Part shown: positions 1 to 7,433 of the stretch, piece after piece
How positions within the stretch are numbered: position 1 is the stretch's first letter
Layout: every line of letters starts with the position of its first letter
Source: Vibrio zhugei
Lineage (GTDB): Bacteria; Pseudomonadota; Gammaproteobacteria; Enterobacterales; Vibrionaceae
Assembly: GCF_003716875.1 (NCBI RefSeq)
Contig: NZ_CP033078.1
Span: forward strand, 1,860,001-1,924,000
DNA: 64,000 nt
Direction of reading: 5' to 3'
Notes under the pieces: model-generated
Seen by the model: only the letters and a program-made list of their open reading frames with translations
What the model was told of the DNA's origin: nothing
Database searches by the model: none
Program-made: the position numbers and the translations under genes

Positions 1-134
1 GGGTATATGATCCTGCGAAAGGTGAGCCAAATCAATACATTGAGCCAGGAACTGTTTGGAGTGACGTTCCGGACTATTTCCTGTGCCCGGAATGTCACTT
101 GGGTAAAGACGTATTTGTTGAATACAAGGGTTAA
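1..134 (+). CDS. norV: Anaerobic nitric oxide reductase flavorubredoxin NorV, C-terminal end (partial)
   Basis: An open frame enters from the left edge (codons from base 3) and stops at TAA 132-134, giving 43 residues. It is the end of a rubredoxin fold: the second iron-binding pair appears as [11 protein letters not shown], after VYDPAKGEP and an EPGTVW turn. This matches the rubredoxin domain fused to the C-terminus of flavorubredoxin NorV, which reduces NO to N2O anaerobically with electrons passed from NorW. The first Cys pair and the flavodiiron domains lie outside the window, so a stand-alone rubredoxin is not excluded. norW directly downstream, with its Shine-Dalgarno overlapping this stop codon region, favours norV. 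Confidence 0.85.
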   Translation, partial: VYDPAKGEPNQYIEPGTVWSDVPDYFLCPECHLGKDVFVEYKG

Positions 135-144
135 GGAGACTGCG

Positions 145-1287
145 ATGCAAGCACCAATCGTCATTATTGGTAGTGGTTTTGCTGCTTACCAGTTAGTTAA
201 AACTGTGCGTCGAATGGACGCACATATCCCGATTCAAGTATTTACTGCCGATGACGGAGCGGAATACAACAAACCAGACTTGAGCCATGTGTTCAGTAAA
301 AAACAAACAGCTCTTGATTTAGTCGTGAAATACGGTGAAGAGTTCGCCCAAGAGCAGAATATTGAGCTGTTTGCCAACACTTTAATCGAAAATGTGGATA
401 CACGGGCGCAGCAAGTGATGGCAAATGGTCGTTCTTATGAGTATTCAAAATTAGTGTTTGCGACAGGAGCAAAAGCGTTTGTACCCCCTATGTCGGGTAA
501 TGCAAGTAATGAAGTTATTACGCTGAATTCATTACAAGAGTATCAATTAGCACAAGTAAAACTTAGCAGCGCGAAACGCGTATTAGTTGTAGGAGGTGGT
601 TTGATCGGTGTTGAGATTGCCATGGATCTGGCAAGTGCGGGTAAAGCAGTGACGGTTGTTGAACCAAACCCGCACCTGTTAGCTAATCTTATCCCCGAAT
701 TCATTGCGTTACCACTAGAAAATCAGCTTAAACAGCAAGGCATTCAACTGGCGCTGGGTAATAGTGTCGCCGAGTTGAACTGTTCAGAGAACTCGTACGT
801 TGCTACATTGACTAGTGGTCAAGTGATTGAATCAGACGTAGTGATATCTGCTGCCGGCTTACGTACAAATACCCAGTTAGCTATAGAGTCGGGAATTGAA
901 GTAAACAAGGGCATCGCTGTTGATGCTCATCTACAGACTTCAGTTGCCAATGTTTACGCACTGGGCGATTGCGCTGAAATTCAGGGACGCCTGATGCCTT
1001 ATCTTCAGCCGATCGTGTTAAGCGCCAATGTTCTGGGCAAGCAGCTATTAGGGCAAGATGCACAATTAGCACTTCCGCCTACGATGATAAAAGTGAAAAC
1101 ACCAAGTTATCCCATTCAGCTTGCGGGCAACTTTGACAATATTGTACTGTGGAATGTGCAGTTTTCTCAGTCTGGCATTGTGGCAAAAGCGGAAAATGAA
1201 CGTAATCAAATGGCGGGTTTTATCGTAGCTGGCGAACAAATCACTCAAGCATTTTCACTGCTTCGTGAGTTGTCTCAAACGAAATAA
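145..1287 (+). CDS. norW: NADH:flavorubredoxin reductase NorW
   Basis: FAD- and NAD-dependent reductase that passes electrons from NADH to the rubredoxin domain of NorV for NO reduction in the cytoplasm. The 380-residue protein starts with a dinucleotide-binding IVIIGSGFAA, has the central NAD loop VLVVGGGLIGVEIAMD near residue 150, and ends the FAD domain with NVYALGDCAEI. The motifs EYNKPDLSHV and ATGAKAFVPP resemble E. coli NorW as I remember it. An upstream in-frame ATG at 7 lies inside the norV coding end, so I chose ATG 145, which follows an AAGGAG at 133-138. It sits 10 bases after norV, so the two are one operon. No norR gene is in view. Confidence 0.93.
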   Translation: MQAPIVIIGSGFAAYQLVKTVRRMDAHIPIQVFTADDGAEYNKPDLSHVFSKKQTALDLVVKYGEEFAQEQNIELFANTLIENVDTRAQQVMANGRSYEYSKLVFATGAKAFVPPMSGNASNEVITLNSLQEYQLAQVKLSSAKRVLVVGGGLIGVEIAMDLASAGKAVTVVEPNPHLLANLIPEFIALPLENQLKQQGIQLALGNSVAELNCSENSYVATLTSGQVIESDVVISAAGLRTNTQLAIESGIEVNKGIAVDAHLQTSVANVYALGDCAEIQGRLMPYLQPIVLSANVLGKQLLGQDAQLALPPTMIKVKTPSYPIQLAGNFDNIVLWNVQFSQSGIVAKAENERNQMAGFIVAGEQITQAFSLLRELSQTK

Positions 1288-1344
1288 AGCCCAGATGCTA
1301 TAAGTATTAAACTGAATACGATTTAAATCAGAGAGGATATAACT

Positions 1345-1683
1345 ATGTCACATCTACGTATTCCAAAAAATTGGACGATTCAACGCTCAACCCCTTTTTT
1401 CACTAAAGAGAATGTCCCTCAGGCACTACTTAATCATCACAATACAGCTAAAGGTGTATTTGGTCAGTTATGTGTGATGGAAGGTCAGGTGACTTACTAC
1501 GGCTTTGCTGATGAAAACACCACTGAACCAGAAGCGGTCGTGGTTATTAACGCAGGACAATTTGCGACCAGCCCACCACAATATTGGCATCGAATTGAAC
1601 TCAGTGATGATGCTCAGTTCAACATCAATTTCTGGTCAGAATCGAGTCAAAAACATCAACCCATGTATCACTCAAAATCTTAG
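1345..1683 (+). CDS. yeaR: YeaR-like DUF1971 protein
   Basis: A 112-residue protein of the YeaR/TehB N-terminal-like family (DUF1971), a small cupin-type fold. Family hallmarks visible are RSTPFFTKENVP near the start, a central GQFATSPPQYWHRIEL and the FNINFW strand near the end. In E. coli yeaR is induced by nitrate, nitrite and NO (NsrR/Nar control), and its biochemical role is not settled. Its place 57 bases after norW fits a NO-stress group. The start ATG 1345 follows GAGAGGA at 1331-1337. The gap contains an imperfect inverted repeat (GTATT, six bases, AATAC at about 1302-1317) that could be an operator, but I cannot match it to a defined regulator. Confidence 0.85.
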   Translation: MSHLRIPKNWTIQRSTPFFTKENVPQALLNHHNTAKGVFGQLCVMEGQVTYYGFADENTTEPEAVVVINAGQFATSPPQYWHRIELSDDAQFNINFWSESSQKHQPMYHSKS

Positions 1684-2102
1684 TGATTATTGCCGGTTGA
1701 GCCTGACAACTAACATAACCCTATCTGTGTTTTGAAAATTACGACAACATGTTGATTACGCAATGTTGTGCTTGGAATCAGTCTCGCTCTGACAAAAACA
1801 GAGTGATTTATTTCTACTTTAGGAACAGAGCAATTTTGATCATTTAATTAATCGAATGTGTATAAGGAAAATGGCTAAAAGCATATTTATTCATTTTGAA
1901 AAATATGCTTTATCCTGTTCTAAAAGTTTGACACTGGTTGGCTGAATGATTTTTGGGAAAAAACTTGCTAAGAGAGCGGTTAGTCTCATGACCGCTCTCG
2001 CTTCCTCATCGCATCCACCTTCAGATATATGTTATCTAGAAAAACGCAAATAACGGGATAATAGCGGTTTGTTAGATTGAGCCTACAAATCGCATTATTA
2101 CA
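1684..2102. other. Intergenic junction between backbone and accessory island
   Basis: About 420 AT-rich bases without a convincing gene. It contains a hairpin at 1972-1999 and the left copy of a 12-base direct repeat at 2026-2037. It probably holds the left boundary of the accessory island, since genes to the left are ordinary stress genes and genes to the right are mobile. No tRNA end or integrase site was recognised. Confidence 0.5.
1972..1999. terminator. Hairpin, 9-bp perfect stem
   Basis: GAGAGCGGT (1972-1980) pairs with ACCGCTCTC (1991-1999) around a 10-base loop. It lies about 290 bases after yeaR. There is no long T run on either side, so it may be a weak terminator or an element-end structure rather than a classical rho-independent terminator. 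Confidence 0.4.
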
Positions 2103-2390
2103 TCAATCGAATTCCCTTCTAGCAGCATCAACTGCTAGCGAGTCCGCTATCTCATTCCCTCTGACACCAGAATGCGCTCTAACCTTTTTGACTTCGACAT
2201 CCTTGTCTGCGCGAAGCGCATCGACTGTCTGCCACAGGCGACTATTCTTAATCTGCTTTTTATCTGCTCTACGCCAGCCTTTCTTTTTCCAGCTATCACA
2301 CTGTTTAAAGGCTGTGAAGCCATCACAGAAAAGTAATACCACCATTCTTTTTTTTGTATCAATACACCAGTTTGAAGGTATATGTTATCT
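2026..2390. repeat. 12-bp direct repeats flanking the truncated rnhA
   Basis: The string TATATGTTATCT occurs at 2026-2037 and again at 2379-2390, each followed by a similar A-rich stretch ending in GC. The two copies bracket the truncated RNase HI gene. They could be recombination footprints from the event that removed the front half of the gene, or coincidence in AT-rich DNA. Confidence 0.45.
2103..2345 (-). pseudogene. Truncated RNase HI (C-terminal half)
   Basis: About 80 residues on the minus strand match the C-terminal half of RNase HI: the basic handle KKKGWRRADKKQIKN, then RLWQTVDAL and the catalytic-Asp region HSGVRGNEIADSLA. The N-terminal half with the first catalytic Asp and Glu is missing, so the product cannot be an active nuclease. 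It is paralogous to, but clearly diverged from, the complete gene at 10187-10627 on the same strand. The break lies near 2345-2380, next to the right-hand copy of a 12-base direct repeat. It reads as the relic of another module of the same kind as the toxin module to its right. Confidence 0.8.
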
Positions 2391-2403
2391 GTTAAAAAGC
2401 GAC

Positions 2404-2655
2404 TTAATCCTTAAAGCAAGGTAACCCCTGCGAAAAGCGCCATTCTTTGACGATTCTAACGATATTCTCTGGCGTTCCATCTTCAGGATTCTCTGGGTAA
2501 TAAATCAGATCAGAGCCGTCTGGATGCCCTGTCATTTCTTCGAAATGTAAAACTGCATCGATATGTTCTTGTTCAGTAGCGTAATCTTCAACACAAATTC
2601 TATTAACCAATTGAAAAAACTCTGATTGATTGTACTCTGAGATATCATTTTTCAT
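2404..2655 (-). CDS. Colicin/pyocin DNase-type immunity protein (Im9/Im2-like)
   Basis: 83 residues, acidic. It matches the colicin E2/E9 and S-type pyocin DNase immunity family (four-helix Im proteins) almost end to end: ISEYNQSEFFQLVNRIC at the start, HFEEMTGHPDGSDLIYYP in the centre and a WRFSQGLPCF tail. In Im9 the DLIYYP segment carries the Tyr-Tyr pair that contacts the toxin. Such proteins bind and block HNH DNase toxins. No DNase toxin precedes it: the gene upstream encodes a different immunity protein and before that an rRNase toxin. It is therefore an orphan immunity gene, probably kept from a lost module or as protection against other strains. It begins 72 bases after the previous gene. 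Confidence 0.88.
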   Translation of the reverse strand: MKNDISEYNQSEFFQLVNRICVEDYATEQEHIDAVLHFEEMTGHPDGSDLIYYPENPEDGTPENIVRIVKEWRFSQGLPCFKD

Positions 2656-2727
2656 CTTATGAGTACCGATATTGTTTTAAATATAATTGTTCAAAAATAG
2701 ATGTAAGAGTTAAACACTAAGTCATAG

Positions 2728-2970
2728 TTAACTTGTTCCAAGTTGATAGTCACATTGGGCGCTATAAAAACTCTCACCAATTATTGTCTCAATTGCCTTA
2801 ACTTGATCAATCGAGATATCAAATCCACCGGCACCAGCTAAAAGAAACCGGAGATCATCGTCACTTAAATCTAGTACTTTTGAGACCTGATCAACATATG
2901 TACTTTGCACTTCGATTTCCGATACCAAAAGCTCACTTTTTTTGTCAAACGCTTCAACTACAACTTTCAT
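2728..2970 (-). CDS. Putative cognate immunity protein of the rRNase toxin
   Basis: 80 residues, acidic, no signal peptide or membrane segment. The start ATG overlaps the stop of the toxin gene upstream by one base (TAATG), so translation is probably coupled, the usual arrangement for a toxin and its immunity partner. The sequence (IEVQSTYVDQVSKVLDLSD, a GGFDIS turn, ending YDYQLGTS-like CDYQLGTS) does not look like the classical ImmE3 protein. From memory it resembles a small DUF family found beside S-type pyocin nucleases, but I cannot confirm the family. Assignment as the inhibitor of the 2970-3944 nuclease rests on position and overlap. Confidence 0.65.
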   Translation of the reverse strand: MKVVVEAFDKKSELLVSEIEVQSTYVDQVSKVLDLSDDDLRFLLAGAGGFDISIDQVKAIETIIGESFYSAQCDYQLGTS

Positions 2971-3944
2971 TACTTTTCTACCTTTCGTGAAGGATCTACA
3001 TCCTTTGTCTGTTCCCCTGTAATATGGTCAAACTCACCTAAGTGTTTTCCATTTTTTGTATATACCTCGACTTTTCCATGCTGAGAGTCCCACTCATAGA
3101 TACGCCCCTTCCTGTCTTTCCAACGCTCTCTTAACTTGCCACCACCTTGCACTGCTGTTTTTTTCTTTGCTTTTATAGCATCTGGAAATGCAGGTAATGG
3201 CGGATTGCTTCTAGGCGCTGGAATGTATTTAATATCACCACTAGGCTTATTAAATACTAAGTATAAGGGGGACACGCCAGAATCCGCAGGGAAAGTCACA
3301 ATATACTCAGCAAGCTCTTCCTCGGGATAGAGCGCTGTACCTATCTCTTGTTCATGCTCTTCAATCGGGCGCACCCAAATGTTGTGTACATCGAGCTGAT
3401 CATTTTCGGGCAATACAGTATCAGGTGTCAGTACATCCGTTGAACCGTCCGGTGTCCATGTAATGGTAATCCCATTCTCTAGCTTAGCAACAAAGTGCTG
3501 TCCTTGTTGTACCGCCTTACGCTTCGCAACTCGCTCACCATAGACGCTACCCTCTCCCGTTTTGATGCCAACCACTTGCTGTTTACCATTTTCGTCCGTA
3601 TACATATTGAAACGGACACGCATCGTCGTGGTGTCACCGGTCGCAAAATCTGGATTTCCGTCTAAGGTACCATCCGCAAGCTGAGACGGCCATAAGGCGG
3701 CCACTAGAAAGCCCCCCATTCGCGCAAAGCCTGCTAACGCTTCTCCTGAAATCGACCACGTACCTATCGTATTGGTCGTATTGCTACTGAGAATACCAAG
3801 GTTCGTTGCCGCGCCATTTGCGGGGATCGCAAGGAGTGCCGTTTTTCCATAGTCGGTGGCTTTAGAAGCCGTGGTGATGGTGGTTAAGTTCGTGACGGGC
3901 AATTCTTTCTCGAACAGACTATCGCTGTTTAGTAAGCGCCCCAT
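2970..3944 (-). pseudogene. Orphan toxin module: S-type pyocin domain plus colicin E3-type 16S rRNase, 5' end cut by IS66
   Basis: The C-terminal ~55 residues are a colicin E3-type cytotoxic ribonuclease: RIYEWDSQHGKVEVY keeps the catalytic Asp, His and Glu of E3 in the same spacing (D-x2-H-x3-E), and DPSRK near the end keeps the Arg. This enzyme class cuts 16S rRNA in the decoding site. Before it lies an S-type pyocin domain (PSQLADGTLDG, then MRVRFNMYT and ITITWTPDG), found in bacteriocins and in some T6SS effectors. No receptor-binding or delivery region is present. The IS66 element ends at 3932, so the first residues of any ORF here (ATG 3944, or 3995) are IS-derived. Joining across the target duplication extends the frame only to a TAA at 6418-6420, so the module was already N-terminally incomplete. 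Confidence 0.8.
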
Positions 3945-3960
3945 GAACACACGGGGCGTT

Positions 3961-5523
3961 TTAGTGTGAGAAGTTCCACGGAAGAAGTGAGTCAATGTCG
4001 GGCTCTGCTTTCGCCAGCTCTTTCATGCACTTGACCATGTAATCGTAGAGAATGAGTCCATTGGCTTTAGCCGTCTCGATGATGCTATAGAGTAATGCGC
4101 TAGCATCGGCGCCTCTTGATGTGTTGGCGAAGAGCCAATTTTTTCGGCCAATGACCATCGATTTTATCGCACGCTCTGCTCGATTGTTGTCGATGGATAC
4201 GTGCCCATCATCCACATAACGCACCAACTTTGGCCATTGACCCAAGGTGTATTTAATCGCTTTACCCAGTGGGCTGGATTCGAACACTTTCTGTGTCGTG
4301 AGCCATTGATACAGGTCGTCCAATATCGGTTTGGCGTGTGATTGTCTCTCTGACCAACGCTCTTCGGCTGACGACGGTTTTAAGTGAGCTTCAAGCGCAT
4401 AAAGTTTTTGGATTTTCGCCAGCGCGATATCCACTTTTCCAGTCTTGCCTTTTCCCTGGAGCTTTTTTGCCTCCATGAACTTACGGCGAGCATGAGCGAA
4501 GCAACCGACGTTTGTCACTTGAGTGAGACCATCGTACGCCACATAACCATCGGTTTGCAGGTAACCCGAGTAATCGCCCAAGAAGTCCATTGGGCACGCT
4601 CTCGCGCGACTGTTTTGATAGTCGTACAAGACGATGTTTTTCATCTCCGGTAAACAAGCTTGCGGAGAGTCAGCTCCTGAGCAGTAAAGCCACATGTAAC
4701 TGCGCTTCTCTTCTTGCAGCACATTCAATGGGGTTTCATCAGCATGCACCACCACTTGCTCAAGTAAGTGCGTTTTTAAGGCTTGGTACAAGGGTTGGAA
4801 CTTCTCGCTCACTTGGATAACCCAGCGAGCCATAGTGGTTCTTGATAAGTCGATGCCCGATTGCGTGAACAAGGTTTCTTGTCGATACAGCGGCAAGGCG
4901 TACTGGTATTTACCTAAGATGATATGGGCCAGCAAGCTTTCTGTGGCGAAGCTTTTGGGGATGATGCTTTCGGGTACTGGCTGTTGGTGAACTGGGTTAG
5001 TCTCACTGTGTTGCTCACAATGACGGCACGCGTATTTAGGACGAACGTAGTCGATAACGTTGAGTATCGCAGGCGTGAACTCCAGTTTCTCGCTACGGTC
5101 TTCCCCGATTTGATGCAGAGAATGTTGGCAGCAAGGACACTGTTTATCGTGCTCGTCCAGGTCAAGAACCACGGTTTCGCGAGGTAAGTCTTTCGGTAAT
5201 GGCTTGCGTTTACCACGGCGCTTTGTTGTGGTCGTCGTGGTCACCACGTCTTCGTCGACGTTCTCCGCTTCGCATTCCACTTCATTAAAGAAGTCGCCCT
5301 GAGCTTCGTTATACGGTTTTAACGCTTCAGAGCGCTTGGCGAACTGACGGTCAAGTGCCAGTTTGAACTGCTCAATCAAGGATTGGCGTTCTTGTTGCCA
5401 TTGTGATTCTTTTTGCTGCCAAGCTTCTTGCTCAGACATCAACGCCTTCACCATCGCTTGAAGTTCCGCGATGTTTTGGCTGTCTGGATTGATGTCGGGG
5501 GTCGTCTTTTTCATGGTATTCAT
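3961..5523 (-). CDS. tnpC: IS66 transposase TnpC
   Basis: 520 residues, the usual size of the IS66 DDE transposase. An N-terminal coiled coil (about residues 15-65) is followed by a Thr-rich linker, a zinc-binding region (CPCCQHS at about 135 and CRHCEQH at about 170) and the DDE core. In the core, VVHADETPLNV, YLQTDGYVAYDG and NNRAERAIKSMVIGRKNW hold the acidic residues. The C-terminal IS66 tail ends LLPWNF. The frame is intact. It starts 50 bases after tnpB. Confidence 0.96.
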   Translation of the reverse strand: MNTMKKTTPDINPDSQNIAELQAMVKALMSEQEAWQQKESQWQQERQSLIEQFKLALDRQFAKRSEALKPYNEAQGDFFNEVECEAENVDEDVVTTTTTTKRRGKRKPLPKDLPRETVVLDLDEHDKQCPCCQHSLHQIGEDRSEKLEFTPAILNVIDYVRPKYACRHCEQHSETNPVHQQPVPESIIPKSFATESLLAHIILGKYQYALPLYRQETLFTQSGIDLSRTTMARWVIQVSEKFQPLYQALKTHLLEQVVVHADETPLNVLQEEKRSYMWLYCSGADSPQACLPEMKNIVLYDYQNSRARACPMDFLGDYSGYLQTDGYVAYDGLTQVTNVGCFAHARRKFMEAKKLQGKGKTGKVDIALAKIQKLYALEAHLKPSSAEERWSERQSHAKPILDDLYQWLTTQKVFESSPLGKAIKYTLGQWPKLVRYVDDGHVSIDNNRAERAIKSMVIGRKNWLFANTSRGADASALLYSIIETAKANGLILYDYMVKCMKELAKAEPDIDSLLPWNFSH

Positions 5524-5573
5524 TGTACTGAATACCGATAAAAAAGGCTTGGTTTATCTGACTTTTATTGCCA

Positions 5574-5927
5574 TTAACCCATTGTAAAACTGTCGATTTT
5601 TACCGATTTATGGCCGATTATTGTGAAGCCAGAAAGCAGTCTGTCGAGGTCAAATTGCGTTAAGGTCAACACCGTATTTTTCTCTTGCGTGGGCCACTTA
5701 AACTTGGCTTTTTCGAGGCGTTTATACCAGAGCGCATAACCCGTTTGGTCCCAATACAACACTTTTATTTTATCGCGTTGTTTATTGGTGAAGAGGAACA
5801 ATGCCCCTGAGCCTAGCTCAAGGTCGGTGTCGGATTCAATCAACAGCGCCAGACCATTGATAGATTTTCTGAAATCGACAAACTCGCGGTATAAATACAC
5901 CACTGGCGCGGTCATCATGCGCTTCAT
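5574..5927 (-). CDS. tnpB: IS66 accessory protein TnpB
   Basis: 117 residues, a typical IS66 TnpB (Orf2). The motifs DFRKSINGLALLIE, FLFTNKQRDKIKVLYWDQTGY and ALWYKRLEKAKFKWP are family signatures. It is needed together with TnpA and TnpC for transposition of IS66 elements. Its precise activity is unknown. The start overlaps the tnpA stop by four bases (ATGA), so the two are translationally coupled. Confidence 0.95.
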   Translation of the reverse strand: MKRMMTAPVVYLYREFVDFRKSINGLALLIESDTDLELGSGALFLFTNKQRDKIKVLYWDQTGYALWYKRLEKAKFKWPTQEKNTVLTLTQFDLDRLLSGFTIIGHKSVKIDSFTMG

Positions 5928-6244
5928 GACAAGGCTCCAATCAACTCAGCAAGATAGTGTGGTGGCGTGCCTTGAGGAATACTCAATTCGATGTTATTTA
6001 CTATCAAAGTCATGTTGGCTACCGACGTCTGGGTCACCTTGCGACAGGTGGTTTTTTCAATAATTTCGGCCTTAACGAAGCCGCTCTGAGTTGGAGATGG
6101 GTTAACACTCAACTGCTGCCGCTTAGCGTAAAACGTCGATACGCTAATGTCGTGTTTTTGGCAAAAATCTTGTTGTGTAAGCGAACTGGCTTGGCATTGC
6201 TCAATCAGAGAAAGCCATTCTTGATCGGTGCGTCGTTTATTCAT
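5924..6244 (-). CDS. tnpA: IS66 accessory protein TnpA (HTH)
   Basis: 106 residues from the chosen ATG at 6244, which follows a clear AAGGAGA Shine-Dalgarno. A longer frame reaches 6277 but has no comparable ribosome site. It has a helix-turn-helix of the Tnp_1/IS66 TnpA type (LTQQDFCQKHDISVSTFYA) and a C-terminal strand region, MTLIVNNIELSIPQGTP, typical of the family. Likely binds element DNA. First gene of the IS66 operon. Confidence 0.93.
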   Translation of the reverse strand: MNKRRTDQEWLSLIEQCQASSLTQQDFCQKHDISVSTFYAKRQQLSVNPSPTQSGFVKAEIIEKTTCRKVTQTSVANMTLIVNNIELSIPQGTPPHYLAELIGALS

Positions 6245-6324
6245 GTCACATCTCCTTTGGATTGGAGATGTGATCATAGAGTGGGCAAAGCCTGATTAGA
6301 ATGTGGGGTTTGTGGTGCGCTTAC

Positions 6325-6466
6325 GCTGTTTATCGCCTTAAACTGGGTTCCTGAGATAAGCGAATCAGAGTAATCATAATGCGTGTTCGCCAAGCAACTA
6401 TAGGTGCAAGAGAAGTATTATTGCTTCCCATGATATTTACATCAATGATGTTATCGATTAAGAAAC
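6325..6466 (-). other. Remnant upstream of the rRNase cassette
   Basis: 142 bases between the IS66 element and the second membrane immunity gene. On the minus strand the pyocin-domain frame continues across the IS site for about 29 codons (ending LISGTQFKAIN before the target duplication) and then meets TAA at 6418-6420. A second frame is open for about 60 codons but resembles nothing I know. Probably decayed linker sequence left by cassette exchange. Confidence 0.5.
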
Positions 6467-6868
6467 CTATCCACGAAAAGCGATTAATAACAAAACAGGG
6501 AGACCTGTTAGCCACACATTAGCCAATAGAGTCGACAGTCTATATATAGGATAATCAGAACCATAAATAGATTGGATGCTTTGACGCCACTCTTGAATCT
6601 CTTCCTTCGGTATTCGCCAACCGAACCTAAGCATGAGGTATGCGTACCATATGAAGCCCGCAGAGCTAGCGAATACCCACGATGCCATACTTTCCATGAG
6701 CAGTCTTGATCTATCTTGAAACTTGGTTGGAGCTGTTTCTGATATAGCCTTTATCATCTGGTATTTACGGCGTTTAAGCTTTACTGTTAAATATATACAC
6801 ATAGCCAGCCATGGAAAAAATGTAGGTAAAAAAAGAACAAAGCCTAACTTAATCATTACGTCAATCAA
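6467..6868 (-). CDS. Membrane immunity protein, second copy
   Basis: 133 residues with two to three hydrophobic segments (residues ~8-28, ~62-80, ~112-131), a basic loop after the first (KLKRRKY) and an ETAPTKFQDRSRLLMES middle segment. It is a diverged paralogue of the gene at 7032-7433: both share FFPW, the (S/E)TAP/DSAP...F..RS..(L/M)MES block and a W-R-x-SI-S-I region. Multi-spanning inner-membrane immunity proteins usually protect against pore-forming toxins. The start is TTG at 6868, overlapping by 8 bases the stop of a fragmentary toxin tail. An internal ATG at 6856 is an alternative. It is thus an orphan immunity gene with only a relic of its partner. Confidence 0.75.
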   Translation of the reverse strand: MIDVMIKLGFVLFLPTFFPWLAMCIYLTVKLKRRKYQMIKAISETAPTKFQDRSRLLMESMASWVFASSAGFIWYAYLMLRFGWRIPKEEIQEWRQSIQSIYGSDYPIYRLSTLLANVWLTGLPVLLLIAFRG

Positions 6869-7043
6869 AGAGAAGTTCCTCTACATATGTTCCTGCTTCG
6901 TTTGAAAAATCAGTTCCGTACATTCCCCACATAAAAGCTCCACCTGCGATTAAAAGGATAGACCCCCTGCTACAGAAATAAGGCCCCAACCATAACCAAT
7001 GACGCATCTCACAGCATCACTAGCATTATTTTTAACGAAACAG
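6861..7043 (-). pseudogene. Orphan toxin C-terminal tip (frameshifted)
   Basis: The space between the two membrane immunity genes encodes on the minus strand a relic of the end of the 850-residue toxin. One frame gives VKNNASDAVRCVIGYGWG followed by LISVAGG. After a one-base shift near 6953-6958 the next frame gives ILLIAGGAFMWGMYGTD, then FSNEAGTYVEELLFD and a stop. The intact toxin has SIALVAGGTLFWGLYGSD and GKFAEEVIFD at the same places. The homology starts at the very end of the preceding immunity gene, so only about 57 residues survive. It has no start and cannot be a functional toxin by itself. It is the tail of a displaced toxin module. Confidence 0.85.
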
Positions 7044-7433
7044 CAGACTTATCAAAACTATTGAGAGGCTTGCCAACGAGATATCCATGAAGCATGTCAT
7101 AATAAAATAAGGTGGAAAATCTTTTCCCAATATAGACTTAATGCTTTTTCTCCAAAGATATATATCTGAATGAGAAATTTTCCAAGCATACCTGAGCATC
7201 ACATACCCAAAGATCTCAAACGCAAAGCAACTCGCAGCAAGCCAAGATAAATTACTTTCCATCATCATTTTTGAACGTTCACGAAACCGATCTGGAGCAC
7301 TATCTGAAATACTGTATATCAACGCATATTTATTTTTTCTAAACTTAATAGACAAATATATTAATAGCATCATCCATGGAAAAAAAGTAAGTAAAAAAAC
7401 ATATAAACTTACTTCAGGCACTTTATCAATCAA
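7032..7433 (-). CDS. Membrane immunity protein, cognate to the 850-residue toxin
   Basis: 133 residues with hydrophobic segments at about 10-28, 60-80 and 110-132 and a basic cytoplasmic-type loop (KFRKNKY). It begins with TTG at 7433, inside the last codons of the toxin gene, giving an 8-base overlap, so it should be translated by coupling. The arrangement and membrane topology fit an inhibitor of a membrane-active toxin. No family name is recognised. The paralogue at 6467-6868 has the same length and the same start architecture. Confidence 0.78.
   Translation of the reverse strand: MIDKVPEVSLYVFLLTFFPWMMLLIYLSIKFRKNKYALIYSISDSAPDRFRERSKMMMESNLSWLAASCFAFEIFGYVMLRYAWKISHSDIYLWRKSIKSILGKDFPPYFIMTCFMDISLASLSIVLISLLFR

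Larger units (their letters stand above)
3932..6324 (-). mobile_element. IS66-family insertion sequence with 8-bp target duplication
   Basis: A complete element of 2,393 bases. The ends are inverted: the left begins GTAAGCGCCCCATGAAC and the right, read inwards on the other strand, begins GTAAGCGCACCACAAAC. The identical octamer GCTGTTTA lies outside each end (3924-3931 and 6325-6332), the 8-bp duplication typical of IS66. It carries tnpA, tnpB and tnpC in the normal order on the minus strand, all intact, so it is probably recent and potentially active. It lies inside the 5' part of the orphan rRNase cassette. Confidence 0.96.

Noticed and set aside
6330..6515. A 61-codon frame between immunity copy 2 and IS66
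   Set aside because: Overlaps the end of the immunity gene, ends near the IS target site and has no supporting start.
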